Shown piece after piece: positions 51,201-62,068 of a stretch of DNA of 64,000 nt. The DNA comes from Planosporangium thailandense (GTDB lineage: Bacteria; Actinomycetota; Actinomycetes; Mycobacteriales; Micromonosporaceae): positions 1 through 64,000 of the forward strand of contig NZ_JAATVY010000030.1 of assembly GCF_011947195.1 (NCBI RefSeq), in the 5' to 3' direction. Below the pieces are notes generated by a model. The model was not told where the DNA came from and searched no databases. It was given only the letters and a program-made list of their open reading frames with translations. The position numbers were made by a program, and so were the translations under genes. Each line of letters opens with the position of its first letter. Positions within the stretch are counted from its first letter, which is position 1.

Positions 51201-53258
51201 TACGACAACTGGAACGGCAAGAAGGAGGCGTCGGACGTCGAGACCGCGGAGGAGCAGGCCATCTGGCAGGCGGCGTACCGCGACGAGACGCAGTGGATCG
51301 CCGACAACGCGAAGAGCCGCAAGATCGCGTACGCGGCACACACCGGCGACGTCATCGAGAACGACTACTACGACCCCCTCGCCAAGAATCCGGACGGCTC
51401 GCTGCAGCGCCCGGGCCTGAACGAGGAGGTCGACAAGGAGCTCGCGGTCTCCTCGAGCTACCAGAAGATCCTCGACGACAGCGGCGTCGTCAACCAGGTC
51501 ATCGGCGGTAACCACGACACCCAGCTGGGCGCCGAGACCGGACCCGACTCCCGGTTCAGCAAGACGTTCAGCGCCGACCGGTACTACCAGGTGGCCAAGT
51601 CGTGGCCCGCGGGAGCCGAATACCACGCGTGGGACGAGCAGACCAACCCCGACGGCACCGTGACGCCCGGCAAGGACAACCAGAACAACTACCTCCTGTT
51701 CTCCGCCGGCGGCCTGGACTTCGTCGCGGTCGGGCTGTCGTACGGCGTCACGCCGCAGGAGGCCAAGTGGGCTGACTCGATCTTCAAGCGGTACAAGGAC
51801 CGCAACGGAATCCTGTTGTCGCACGACTACCTGAAGCCGTCGTCCAACCCGGACGGCCGCGGCGCGGATTTCTCCGCACCGGACGGCTCACCGCTGTACA
51901 AGCAGGTCGTCGAGGCGAACCCGAACGTCTTCCTGGTCCTCGCCGGCCACGAGCACGGCGTGGGCACCAACCTGAAGACGGGCGTGGGCGTGACCGTGGC
52001 GCACAACGTCGTCGAGCTGCTGGCGGACTACCAGTTCTACACGGTCTCGGCCGGTGAGCTCTGGCCCAAGCTGGTCGACGCGAGCGGCAACATCGACGTC
52101 AACGGCGACGGCACCCCGGACCACAAGGCCACCGACCGGCTCCAGTTCGGCGCGAGCTTCCTGCGCCTGCTGCAGTTCAACGTGGCCCGCGCCGAGATGC
52201 ACATCGACACGTACTCGCCGTTCCTCAACAACTTCGGGGCGACCGAGTACGACATCCGCCAGGACGGCAGCCAGACCAAGCCGAGGTACAACGGCGCGGA
52301 GGACAACCTGACCCTGCCGGTGGATCTCACCAGCCGCAAGACCTCCTTCTCCACCGACTCGCTGGCGGCGTACGTGCCGGCCGGCACCATCGGGACGGAC
52401 CAGGTGCAGTCGAACGGGACGGCCACGGTCAAGTGGTCCGGGCTCACCCCGGGCACGTCGTACGGCTGGATCGTCGAGGCGAAGAGCGCCGACGGCGGCG
52501 TGGCGGCGGCGCAGCCGGCCGTCTTCCGTACCCCCAAGGGTGAGGCGACCGTGACGGCGACGTCCGCGCCGACCGACTGGGGCACGGCGGCGACGGTGAC
52601 GGTCAAGGTGGCCGCGGGTGGTGTGCCGGCGACGGGCACCGTGGAACTGCGTGAGGGCAGCACGGTACGTGGCTCGGCCCCGCTGGCCGACGGCACCGCG
52701 ACCCTCCCGCTTCCGGTGGGGCTGGCGGCCGGCAAGCACACGTTGACCGCGTCGTACTCGGGAAGTGACTCCCTCAACCCGGCCCAGGGGAGCGTCACGG
52801 TGACGGTCAACCTGCCGCCGGCGTGGAGCGCGTCGACGAAGTACGAGGCCGGCGACAAGGTCAGCTACCAGGGCAAGCCGTGGCTGTCCTTCCGGACCAC
52901 CCAGCACCAGGAGCCGGGCGACCCGAACGGCGCGTGGCAGGAGCTGGCCATGACCGAGGACGGCACCACGATGTGGACGACGTCGCGGATCTTCGAGGCT
53001 GGGGACGTCGTGGCGTACAACGCCAAGACGTTCCGGGCGCTGCGACACACCCGCAACCAGCAGCCCGGTGATCCGCACGGGCCCTGGGAGGAGATCGCTC
53101 CGCCGTCGCCGGACAACGGACCCGCGACGTGGACGACGACGACGGCGTACAACACCGGCGACCGGGTGACGTACCAGGGTCACGTGTACGAGGCCACGAG
53201 GTACAACCGCGACAAGGCACCGGGTGCCCCCGATGGTCCCTGGAGGTTGATCAAGTAG
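48276..53258 (+). CDS. Giant secreted metallophosphoesterase with internal repeats and carbohydrate-binding modules
   Basis: 1660 aa with a signal peptide (about residues 1-37). Residues about 45-680 contain three repeats of about 200 residues sharing ARYHNYITVN-like, LDFPGAWLHPGVN-like, CPNYDDF and GDGTCGSS elements; I do not recognise this module. An Ig-like domain (about 680-770) and a further beta domain follow. The calcineurin-like phosphoesterase (about 953-1330) has FTDTQYL, HTGDVIEN, GGNHDTQ, LSHDYL and AGHEHGVG, the complete metal set. After it come an Fn3-like and a Big3-like Ig domain and three carbohydrate-binding modules of the CBM5/12 type (WSASTKYEAGDKVSYQGKPW and two more). 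It is extracellular and may bind chitin or cellulose while cleaving phosphate esters. Confidence 0.87.
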   Translation: MTHRPRRMGRPRAHVLAAMLAVALAGGLTAAMPPTAAGAENAPPVTGGAPALNLSDGQTLEGTVKVNVEPSVENDSVVSLAVDGRTVDAKQTAGTAHFGFDMGSNGTEARYHNYITVNDHTAEADRVYFPDIAGTSGALDFPGAWLHPGVNTVTVHAGWNWVDTTNTGAAGVEQLPDGEGLRCPNYDDFSLSSLSLSLLGVVADGEQNNFSYSFGDGTCGSSPKLLKQDLTFVISGQPGSTAGLNADLDTTTLANGTHTVTATTKSGATTRVSVGVNNAPAGAPKVTPADGAVVRGTQPVLAALPGGSAGTVETLAIDDKPAENAETLAAGTATLGFTVEAGNSVEARYHNYLLVNGARVDIGGDYGVSGAENVTLKFPNRFLHLGDNVIQVKTGDYNGTLNGKTCANHDDFKITRSSANLAISTAGTVTAGTTYIVTTDGTSVTKAATTAASLALGDGTCGPNKDAEFHFDIAGAPTARTIETLGAGGDAHLRVFVGGNGSDNGYDNKVLINGIPLDLGIWEKEVADLSFPNEWLVPGVNVVEFVAGSDHGSARPGGCDNYDDYTLRDFQLAPVGAKATQLTKEIAGTTVTIGSASYPAGQPVTVYIGDGTCGSSFNATLDKTILVDVAGDNGAALPALGRRADVDTTQLSDGAHRIKAVVAGLTSTRQFTIDNTAPEIESSVPAEGQKLTSTVALVVKVKDASGVVGKPAITLDGKTVAQGDQIGHGLPAGDHTIAVTATDTLGNKATREIHFTSANIPAVPTDLSATVTGTNAPSATLSAKVPGADGVPLTATFTKADVVLPSTGYQGAATAVPTTLDVAHDANVKLDSLRPLDGQTIDTPSGRDVVFQRYDLSVGSAATPTLRWEGTIDPERVVALRVWDPASKKWVVLTSSRGQAEHNTVLAAELGTEYRDGGTVHVLVTGEDPFADDLSPHDSSAQNDKDHFEDPGSYDFAIAHFTDTQYLTEGAAGGTYDNWNGKKEASDVETAEEQAIWQAAYRDETQWIADNAKSRKIAYAAHTGDVIENDYYDPLAKNPDGSLQRPGLNEEVDKELAVSSSYQKILDDSGVVNQVIGGNHDTQLGAETGPDSRFSKTFSADRYYQVAKSWPAGAEYHAWDEQTNPDGTVTPGKDNQNNYLLFSAGGLDFVAVGLSYGVTPQEAKWADSIFKRYKDRNGILLSHDYLKPSSNPDGRGADFSAPDGSPLYKQVVEANPNVFLVLAGHEHGVGTNLKTGVGVTVAHNVVELLADYQFYTVSAGELWPKLVDASGNIDVNGDGTPDHKATDRLQFGASFLRLLQFNVARAEMHIDTYSPFLNNFGATEYDIRQDGSQTKPRYNGAEDNLTLPVDLTSRKTSFSTDSLAAYVPAGTIGTDQVQSNGTATVKWSGLTPGTSYGWIVEAKSADGGVAAAQPAVFRTPKGEATVTATSAPTDWGTAATVTVKVAAGGVPATGTVELREGSTVRGSAPLADGTATLPLPVGLAAGKHTLTASYSGSDSLNPAQGSVTVTVNLPPAWSASTKYEAGDKVSYQGKPWLSFRTTQHQEPGDPNGAWQELAMTEDGTTMWTTSRIFEAGDVVAYNAKTFRALRHTRNQQPGDPHGPWEEIAPPSPDNGPATWTTTTAYNTGDRVTYQGHVYEATRYNRDKAPGAPDGPWRLIK

Positions 53259-53265
53259 CGGTATG

Positions 53266-53307
53266 AACGGCGCCGGCCGGGACCACACGGTCCCGGCCGG
53301 CGTCGTT
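53266..53307 (+). terminator. Strong terminator after the metallophosphoesterase
   Basis: A stem of about 18 bp (14 perfect GC-rich pairs CGCCGGCCGGGACC, extended outward through AACGG/TCGTT pairs with one G-U) has a 4-base loop and is followed by a short T-run. Confidence 0.85.
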
Positions 53308-53462
53308 TCCGGCGAAGAAGTCCCCGGTGGCACGTCCGGCGGCGCGGTCCACGGTGGCGCCGTGGCCGTGGCCGTGGCCCTGGCCTCGGCAGAGGGGAGG
53401 GCAGGCGAGCGCGGGTAGCCGGATTTCGGGCAAATGCCGGGATTGGACGCTAGCCTCGGTAC

Positions 53463-54170
53463 GTGGATGAATTTGAATTTTATCGATGTCACAGCGCGCT
53501 GACGGATCCCGGCGAGCACGGTCTCCTGTTCGCCGAACTGCCGACCGACGTCGCGACCCTCGGCGCCATCGTGCGTGGCGTCGTCGTGCATCGCGACGAG
53601 ACCTCCTGGCTGCACGGCTTTGAGCTGTCCACGCAGCGCCGCGACGAAGCGAACATCCGGTGGACGCGGGCCATCCTCGGCTACCTCGGCGATCTGCGGA
53701 AACGTTCCGCACCGCAGCGGTTCGCCGGCACCTGCCGGGACTTCTCCATCCTGCTCTGCGCGATGCTGCGCGAGGTCGGCGTACCAGCGCGGCTACGAGC
53801 GGGCTTCGCCAGCTACTTCCTGCCCGGCTTCTTCGATGACCACTGGGTGGTCGAGTACTGGTCGGAGGCGCACGGCTGGCGGTTGGCCGACGCGCAGCTC
53901 GCCGCCGGGGCGGCCGAGGCATACCGCGTGGACGTGGATCCCGTGGACATTCCGCGAGATGCGTTCCTCGTCGGCGGCCAGGCATGGCAGGACTGCCGCC
54001 GTGGCGACCGGGACCCGGGGCAGTTCGGCGTCAGCGGCATCGGACTCGCCGGCATGGGGGAGGTCCAGGGCAACGTCGTGCGGGACCTGGCCGCGCTCGC
54101 CAAGGTCGAGACGCTGCCATGGGACAGCTGGGGAGTCATCGGCCGCGGTACCGCAGGTACAGCAGGATGA
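53463..54170 (+). CDS. Transglutaminase-like cysteine protein
   Basis: 235 aa from a GTG at 53463. No ribosome site precedes it, but TAGCCT (53451-53456) lies seven bases upstream, so a leaderless transcript is likely. The transglutaminase/protease triad is present: cysteine in GTCRDFSILLCAMLREVGVPARLRAGF-type context, histidine in DDHWVVEYW, aspartate in WRLADAQ. There is no signal peptide, so it is cytoplasmic. Family members hydrolyse or crosslink amide bonds, but this branch is uncharacterised. Its 3' end overlaps by 35 bases the convergent zinc-ribbon gene. Confidence 0.85.
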   Translation: MDEFEFYRCHSALTDPGEHGLLFAELPTDVATLGAIVRGVVVHRDETSWLHGFELSTQRRDEANIRWTRAILGYLGDLRKRSAPQRFAGTCRDFSILLCAMLREVGVPARLRAGFASYFLPGFFDDHWVVEYWSEAHGWRLADAQLAAGAAEAYRVDVDPVDIPRDAFLVGGQAWQDCRRGDRDPGQFGVSGIGLAGMGEVQGNVVRDLAALAKVETLPWDSWGVIGRGTAGTAG

Positions 54171-55236
54171 TAGCGGTGAGCGCCGCGAGCGCCGCCAGCA
54201 CGGCCATAGTGATCTTGACGGCGCTGTACGGGCGCTGTCCCACCACCTTGCCGGTACGCCCGTTGACGAGTACCTGCCAGGTGCGGCCGGCGTACAGGTA
54301 ACACGCGATCCACACCGGCAGCAGCATCAGCTTGAACATGATGTTGGAGTAGCTGGTGTTCACCGAATGCACGCGCTGCTCGTCGCCGCCGATGTCGCGC
54401 CGGCAATCGCCTTCGATGACCGGCGCCATCCGGGCCTTCGCCGCCTCCAGGCCCGCCTCCGGCTCGGTGTCGTACCGCAGGGTGCGGAACCCGGCGAGGA
54501 AATCCGGCTGGTACGGCTGCGCGTCCTCCAGCGGCCAGGGGGCGAGCGCGTCCAGCTGCTTGTCGGTGACGTGTCCGGTGGCGGGCACCAGGACGTCGTC
54601 GAAGTCGCGCTGCACCGTCCCGCTCGCCGGCCACCATCGGGTCTTGCGGACCTGGCGGGTCCGGGTCTGCGTCTGCCCGTTGACGGTCTCCGTGTAGGTC
54701 TCGGTCACCCAGTAGTACTCGCCGCGCTCACCCAGGTAGTTGCTGACCGTGTGGCAGTCGTACGTCCAGTGTGGCAGGTAGGTGCCGGCCACCGATTCCG
54801 TCTCGGTCACCTTCTTCAGCCGGGACGGCGCGAACCAGCGCGAGGACACCCAGCGCCGCACCGCGGTACGCACGCCGGCGCGGTCGACGGTGAACGGCAG
54901 CACCGCTTCCGGGGCCACCTGGTCGCCCGCCGTCACATCGGCGACCAGCGGCGCGCCGCAGAACGGGCATGCCTGCGACACGTCGTCGCTCTCGGTCCGC
55001 GCGCCGCATTTCTGACAGGCGAAGACGTACTTGCCCAGCGACGCCACCGGCTTGTGGGGCAGGGCGACGAACTCCGCGTACGAGTGCTCGCGCACCTGCC
55101 GGCCGGTGTCGGCGAGACGCTGCTCGTGGCCGCAGTACGGGCAGCGCAGGACGTCCGTACCCGGTTGGTACTCGATGCGGGCGCCGCACCCCGTGCACGG
55201 GTACGAGTGCGCCGCCGCTGCCACCTGGTCGCTCAT
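54136..55236 (-). CDS. Zinc-ribbon membrane protein partner of the SPFH protein
   Basis: 366 aa from the ATG opposite 55234-55236. It starts with a zinc ribbon CTGCGARIEYQPGTDVLRC plus PYCGHE, then a second one (CQKCGAR, CPFCGAPL). A central soluble region with many aromatic residues follows. The C-terminal part has one or two hydrophobic segments (FKLMLLPVWIACYLYAG; ITMAVLAALAALTAIILLYL). Databases often mislabel such proteins as helicase-like because of the ribbons; no helicase motif exists here. It lies four bases after the SPFH gene. The conserved pairing suggests a membrane complex, and its function is unknown. Confidence 0.78.
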   Translation of the reverse strand: MSDQVAAAAHSYPCTGCGARIEYQPGTDVLRCPYCGHEQRLADTGRQVREHSYAEFVALPHKPVASLGKYVFACQKCGARTESDDVSQACPFCGAPLVADVTAGDQVAPEAVLPFTVDRAGVRTAVRRWVSSRWFAPSRLKKVTETESVAGTYLPHWTYDCHTVSNYLGERGEYYWVTETYTETVNGQTQTRTRQVRKTRWWPASGTVQRDFDDVLVPATGHVTDKQLDALAPWPLEDAQPYQPDFLAGFRTLRYDTEPEAGLEAAKARMAPVIEGDCRRDIGGDEQRVHSVNTSYSNIMFKLMLLPVWIACYLYAGRTWQVLVNGRTGKVVGQRPYSAVKITMAVLAALAALTAIILLYLRYRGR

Positions 55237-55240
55237 CGGA

Positions 55241-56368
55241 TCAGGACTGCGGGAGCGGCGGCGGGCCACCGAAGACGGCTGTCAACTCGGGCACCTGCTG
55301 CGCCGGTGCCCACGCAGGCATCCCCGTCGTCCACACCAGCGTCGTCGGGGTCAGCGTGCCGCTCGCCACCTGCGCGGCCAGCTCGGCCAGGTCGAACGGC
55401 CCCCGCTGCTGGCCGCCCACGCCGACGTACCACTGCTGCTGCACCGGTAGCGGTGGTGGACCCCCTGGCCCGGCTGGCGCGGCGGGCGCGGCGGGCGTCT
55501 CCGGCGCGGCCGGCCTGTTGAGGCTCGCCGCTATCTGCTGGCCGACCGCCATCCCCAGGCCGAGGCCCATCCCTTCACCCGCGCCGCCGCCCGGGTTGCG
55601 CGCCGCGTCCCCGATCGCGTTCGCCGTCTGGAAGCGGGTGTACCGGTCCAGGTCGCCCACGATGCCCATCTGGGTGCGCTTGTCGAGGGCCTGCTCCACC
55701 TCCGGCGGCAGGGAGATGTTCTCGATGATGAACTTGGGGATCGCGATGCCGACCGACGCGAGGTCATCGCTCAGCACCCCGGCGAGGCGGTCGCCGATCG
55801 TCTCCTGATGCGCTGCGAGGTCGAGGACCGGCACCTGGGCGGTGGCCAGCGCGCCGGCCAGCCGGCCCACGATCATCTGCCGCAGGTACCCCTCCACCTC
55901 CTCGGTGCGGAACTGCTGGTCGGTGCCGACCAGTTCGCGCAGCAGCTTGGCCGGGTCGACGACGCGGGCGGAGTAGGCGCCGAACGCGCGCAGCCGCACT
56001 GCGCCGAACTCGGGGTCCCGGACGATGACCGGGTTCTGGGTGCCCCACTTCAGGTCCGTGAACTGCCGGGTGTTGACGAAGTACACCTCGGCCTTGAACG
56101 GCGAGTTGAAGCCGTACTTCCAGCCCTTGAGGTCGGAGAGGATCGGCAGGTTGGCGGTCTCGAGCGTGTACATGCCGGGGCCGAAGGCGTCGGCGATCTG
56201 GCCCTCGTTGACGAAGACCGCCGCCTGCGACTCGCGGACGACGAGCTGGGCGCCCATCTTGATCTCGTTGTCGTGTCGCGGGAAGCGCCAGACGATCGTG
56301 TCGCGGCTGGCGTCCAGCCACTCGACGATGTCGATGAACTGGCCTCGGATCTTGTCCATCAAGCCCAT
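55241..56368 (-). CDS. SPFH-domain protein with C-terminal GYF_2 domain (virion core protein-like)
   Basis: 375 aa from the ATG opposite 56366-56368, with GGGAGG upstream; a longer start at 56404 is unlikely. Residues about 15-250 form the SPFH/band 7-like core of the YdjI group (IKMGAQLVVRESQAAVFVNEGQ-type region, KWGTQNPVIVRDPEFGAVRLRAFG). A Gly/Met-rich and Pro/Ala-rich linker follows. It ends in a GYF_2 domain (WYVGVGGQQRGPFDLAELA, TLVWTTGMPAWAPA). There is no transmembrane segment, so it probably forms cytosolic or membrane-associated rings. The downstream zinc-ribbon protein would be its membrane partner. The precise role is unknown. Confidence 0.85.
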   Translation of the reverse strand: MGLMDKIRGQFIDIVEWLDASRDTIVWRFPRHDNEIKMGAQLVVRESQAAVFVNEGQIADAFGPGMYTLETANLPILSDLKGWKYGFNSPFKAEVYFVNTRQFTDLKWGTQNPVIVRDPEFGAVRLRAFGAYSARVVDPAKLLRELVGTDQQFRTEEVEGYLRQMIVGRLAGALATAQVPVLDLAAHQETIGDRLAGVLSDDLASVGIAIPKFIIENISLPPEVEQALDKRTQMGIVGDLDRYTRFQTANAIGDAARNPGGGAGEGMGLGLGMAVGQQIAASLNRPAAPETPAAPAAPAGPGGPPPLPVQQQWYVGVGGQQRGPFDLAELAAQVASGTLTPTTLVWTTGMPAWAPAQQVPELTAVFGGPPPLPQS

Positions 56369-56515
56369 AAACGGCCTCCCACGGTGCCCTGGCGTATTGA
56401 TCACGCCGAGCGAACAATAACAACCTCCAGCAACGGTAGGGGGTTGGTCGCGCGGGCGGGGGTCGGTTTCGGGTGCGGCTGACGACCGGCTACGGCCACG
56501 TCCGCCGCCGGCCGG

Positions 56516-56965
56516 CTATGCGCGGTCCGAGGCCGGCCACACGTACGGCAGGTCGTCGGAGATGTCGCCGAAGAGCGGCCGGTACCACGCGGGGTCCTTG
56601 CGCACCAGCGCGGAGCGGTGGCTCAGGTGCAGGTCTTCGCGGCCCAGCCAGGGCGGAAGCTCGCTGGCGACGGCCAACTCCGACTGGGTGCGCACGGGAC
56701 CCGCGTACTCGGCCGCGATGCTCGTCGCGCAGGTGTCGGGCCGGTCCGCGGCGCACCAGACGGCGCACACCTCGAGCCCGTACCGGACCAGGGCCTCCTC
56801 GTACCCGGTCCACATCCGGACCGCGGGATGACGCTTCCAGCCGTACTCCGGTCGTACCAGGGCCCGCAGCACCTGGAGCGCTTCGACGCGTTGCTTGCCC
56901 AGCCGCCGTGGGTCGAGCGCCACGGCGCTCGCGTGAAAGTCCGGGTACGGCAGAAACGTCTGCAC
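56516..56965 (-). CDS. MSMEG_6728-family protein, pyrimidine dimer DNA glycosylase-like
   Basis: 149 aa. Begins MQTFLPYPDFHASAVALDPRRLGKQRVEALQVLRAL, as do small actinobacterial proteins of the MSMEG_6728 family; the first arginines and lysine are the conserved part. These are related to the PF03013 pyrimidine dimer glycosylase fold, but catalysis has not been shown for this branch as far as I know. Later segments include RHPAVRMWTGYEEALVRYG and LSHRSALVRKDPAWYRPLF. It stands alone, between the SPFH operon and furA. A DNA repair role is inference. Confidence 0.8.
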   Translation of the reverse strand: MQTFLPYPDFHASAVALDPRRLGKQRVEALQVLRALVRPEYGWKRHPAVRMWTGYEEALVRYGLEVCAVWCAADRPDTCATSIAAEYAGPVRTQSELAVASELPPWLGREDLHLSHRSALVRKDPAWYRPLFGDISDDLPYVWPASDRA

Positions 56966-57154
56966 CGAACGCCGGGTCTACCCGGTGGACCGCGGTGCAT
57001 GACGACGACCGCGAACTTCTCGGTGCTCCGGCGGTCCGTCCGTACGGCTCGCTGCGTGGCGAGGTGACGAGCGGCCGCGCGGGAACCCTGCCCGGCTCGT
57101 TCCGATATGAGGCGTTGTGAAATCGGTACTTTCGGCAGCCGGGGCCTGTCCATG

Positions 57155-57204
57155 TTGCGATCGTTTATCAGTCGAACGTACGATGCCTGAATCTTGATTG
57201 ATTC
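57155..57204 (+). promoter_or_regulatory. Promoter and likely FurA box of furA-katG
   Basis: TTGCGA (57155) and TACGAT (57179) with 18 bases between form a plausible promoter. The inverted repeat GAATC-N6-GATTC (57189-57204), AT-rich against the local background, covers the expected transcription start. FurA of actinobacteria binds such a site to autoregulate furA-katG under peroxide. The rest of the 264-base gap (56966-57229) holds nothing else I recognise. Confidence 0.55.
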
Positions 57205-57229
57205 CAGAAAACGGGCCAGACTTCGGAGC

Positions 57230-59927
<2,698 letters not shown>

Positions 59928-59938
59928 TCCCGATGTCC

Positions 59939-59971
59939 AGGGGGCATATCCCGTTGAGGGATATGCCCCCT
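59939..59971 (+). terminator. Terminator after katG
   Basis: A perfect 14-bp stem (AGGGGGCATATCCC and complement), loop GTTGA, lies 12 bases after the katG stop. Confidence 0.85.
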
Positions 59972-60042
59972 CGTCGTTGCCGGGTGACCGTCTGGCCACC
60001 GGCCGGCGGGCGCCATGGCGGGGTCTGCGCTTCGGGGCCGGC

Positions 60043-61689
60043 TCAGCCGCCATGGCCCCCGCCTGGCCCGCTGTTGCCGTGGCCGGGCTGCTTCTGGCGG
60101 GCATGTCCGCTGTTGCCGTGGGACTGGTGCTGGTCGGGATGCCCGTGGCCGGGCTGCTTCCGGCTCCGGTCGCCGTGCCCGCGTTCACCGGGGGACGTAC
60201 CACCGGATCCACCGCTGGTGCCTGCCGAGACGCCGGCCGGATGGGCGGTGTCCTGGGTGGTGGCGGCCACGGTAACCGGGGTGGCCGTAGCGCCGGTGAT
60301 CGTGGCCCGGCAGGGCGCGCCGTTGAGCGTGAACACCAGCGGAATCGGGTTGGACGTCTGGTAGCCGCCGGTCAGACCGGCTGTCGCCGTCGCACCGGCG
60401 GCGAGCGCCCCGGCGCCACGAGCGGTCACCGCGTGACCGGACTGCGTCCACTCGGCTCCGGTACCGCCGGTCAGTCGCTGGTCGGCGGGAAAGTCGAAGC
60501 GCAAGGTCCAGGCGTCCATCGACCGGGTGCCGCTGTTGACGACGGCGATGTCGACGCCGAACGTCCCGCCCTCATCGTTGCGGGTCTGGTAGCGCACCTC
60601 GCAGGAGACCGGCGGCGGCGGCGACGCGGCCTCCTGCTGCCGTACCGACAGAGCCTGCGCCGTCGACTGCGTCGTCGTTCCGACCCCTGCCCACGCGGAC
60701 AGCCCGGTGACGGTGACGACGGCCGTCGCGCCCGCCGCGGCCAGCCGGGGATGGTGAGCCCACCACCGCCCGGCACTGACGGCACGGACAGCGCCGACCG
60801 GCTCCGTGGGCGCGTCCGCCGACGGCACCGCGTTCCAGGTCAGCGCGTCGTCGAGCGGAAGGGCCACCTGTATCCCGACGGCGGTCGACAGGGTAGCGGC
60901 GACCTCGTGCGCGCTCGGGCGGTTGTCCGGCGTCTTCGCGAGGCTGCGCGCGGCCACGTCGACCACCGCGGCGGGTAGCCCGGCGACCGGCGGAAGCGGC
61001 TGCGGTTCGGTGTACTGATGGGCCTCGATCATCTGCGTGACCGTGTCGGCCTGCCACGGCAATCGGCCCGTGAGCATGCGGAACAGCAGCAGGCCGAGGG
61101 CGTACACGTCGCTCGCCGGTGTGACCGCATCGCCGCTCAGTCGCTCCGGCGCCAGGTAGGCCGGGGTGCCGAGGATGGTCGTCGAACTGTCGGCGTCCGC
61201 GCCGGCCAGAGCCGCGATCCCGAAGTCGACCACCTTCACCCCGGCCGATGTGAGCATCACGTTCGCCGGCTTGATGTCGCGGTGCACCAGCCCCTGCGTA
61301 TGCGCCGCCGCCAGGGCCGCGGCGACCTCGGCCGCCATCCGTACCGCGACCGGCCAGGGTACGGGCCCCTGCGCCAGCCGGACGTCGAGCGTGACGCCGT
61401 CAACCAGCTCCATCACCACGAACGGCACCCGGGCGCCGTCCGGCTCCACGGCCTCGCCGTAGTCGTACACACTCGTCACGTTCGGGTGGGACAGCCGAGC
61501 CGCCGCCTGCGCCTCCGCCCGGATGAGGTCCCGTGAGGCCGCATCGCCGGCGAACCGGCTGCTGAGCATCTTCACCGCAACGTAGCGCCCGAGCACCTCG
61601 TCATGGGCCCGCCACACCACCGACATGCCGCCCGCGCCCAGGCGGTCGATCAGGCGGTACCGGTCGGTCAACAGGCGTACGGCTACCAT
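60043..61689 (-). CDS. Transmembrane Ser/Thr protein kinase with extracellular CBM2 domain
   Basis: 548 aa from the ATG opposite 61687-61689. Residues about 9-270 are a complete PknB-type kinase: glycine loop LGAGGMSVVWRA, lysine in VAVKML, HRDIKPANVML, DFGIAALAG and APERL. A membrane helix lies at about 318-340 (LAAAGATAVVTVTGLSAWAG). Outside, residues about 368-470 form a cellulose-binding domain of the CBM2 type, bounded by two cysteines (CEVRYQTRN to NGAPC), with the conserved WTLRFDFPADQ and the WTQSGHAVT segment. A 60-residue Gly/His/Gln-rich tail follows (QPGHGHPDQHQSHG). It could sense a polysaccharide and phosphorylate cytoplasmic targets. Confidence 0.9.
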   Translation of the reverse strand: MVAVRLLTDRYRLIDRLGAGGMSVVWRAHDEVLGRYVAVKMLSSRFAGDAASRDLIRAEAQAAARLSHPNVTSVYDYGEAVEPDGARVPFVVMELVDGVTLDVRLAQGPVPWPVAVRMAAEVAAALAAAHTQGLVHRDIKPANVMLTSAGVKVVDFGIAALAGADADSSTTILGTPAYLAPERLSGDAVTPASDVYALGLLLFRMLTGRLPWQADTVTQMIEAHQYTEPQPLPPVAGLPAAVVDVAARSLAKTPDNRPSAHEVAATLSTAVGIQVALPLDDALTWNAVPSADAPTEPVGAVRAVSAGRWWAHHPRLAAAGATAVVTVTGLSAWAGVGTTTQSTAQALSVRQQEAASPPPPVSCEVRYQTRNDEGGTFGVDIAVVNSGTRSMDAWTLRFDFPADQRLTGGTGAEWTQSGHAVTARGAGALAAGATATAGLTGGYQTSNPIPLVFTLNGAPCRATITGATATPVTVAATTQDTAHPAGVSAGTSGGSGGTSPGERGHGDRSRKQPGHGHPDQHQSHGNSGHARQKQPGHGNSGPGGGHGG

Positions 61690-61738
61690 GAGCTTCCATT
61701 GCCCGCGCCCATGATTGTCTACACCTGTGATCGTCCGG

Positions 61739-62017
61739 CTATCGCCGTTCGGAATTCAGGTCCCGCACCACATACTCCGCTTGCGACGGTACCCAGTTCA
61801 ACGCCCGCGCGAACGTCAACGCGGCCGTGATCTCAGCTTCCGTAAACCCGTTGAGCCGGGCGTGCTGGTCGTTGACGTCGTCGTCCACGATCCAGGTGGT
61901 GTCGGCCACGTGCCAGACGACGATCGGAGGATCGTCCGGGGTACGGGTAATGGTCCACCCGCCCACCTCGCCAGTGGGGTTGCGGCCATAGGTGAACCAT
62001 CCATAACGCTCGGTCAT
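61739..62017 (-). CDS. Small protein of unknown function
   Basis: 92 aa from the ATG opposite 62015-62017, with an AGGGAG site just upstream; a longer start at 62056 would overlap nothing but lacks a site. Acidic and aromatic, with GWFTYGRNPTGEVGGWTITR and VVWHVADTTWIVDDDVNDQH. There is no signal peptide, membrane helix or cysteine. I do not recognise it. It stands 12 bases or more after the M24 peptidase stop and could be co-transcribed with it. Confidence 0.6.
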   Translation of the reverse strand: MTERYGWFTYGRNPTGEVGGWTITRTPDDPPIVVWHVADTTWIVDDDVNDQHARLNGFTEAEITAALTFARALNWVPSQAEYVVRDLNSERR

Positions 62018-62068
62018 GCTGCTCCCTGAACGACGACTGGCCTCGATCTTGATCATCCATCTGTTTGG

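Noticed and set aside
48357-51824. 1155-residue open frame on the minus strand
   Set aside because: It is the antisense shadow of the metallophosphoesterase gene. Its composition (V/R/G/D-rich, no motifs) is that of a high-GC frame shadow, while the plus strand has clear domains.
54136-55236. Helicase/primosomal label for the zinc-ribbon protein
   Set aside because: Only zinc ribbons and membrane segments are visible; there are no Walker motifs or helicase motifs.
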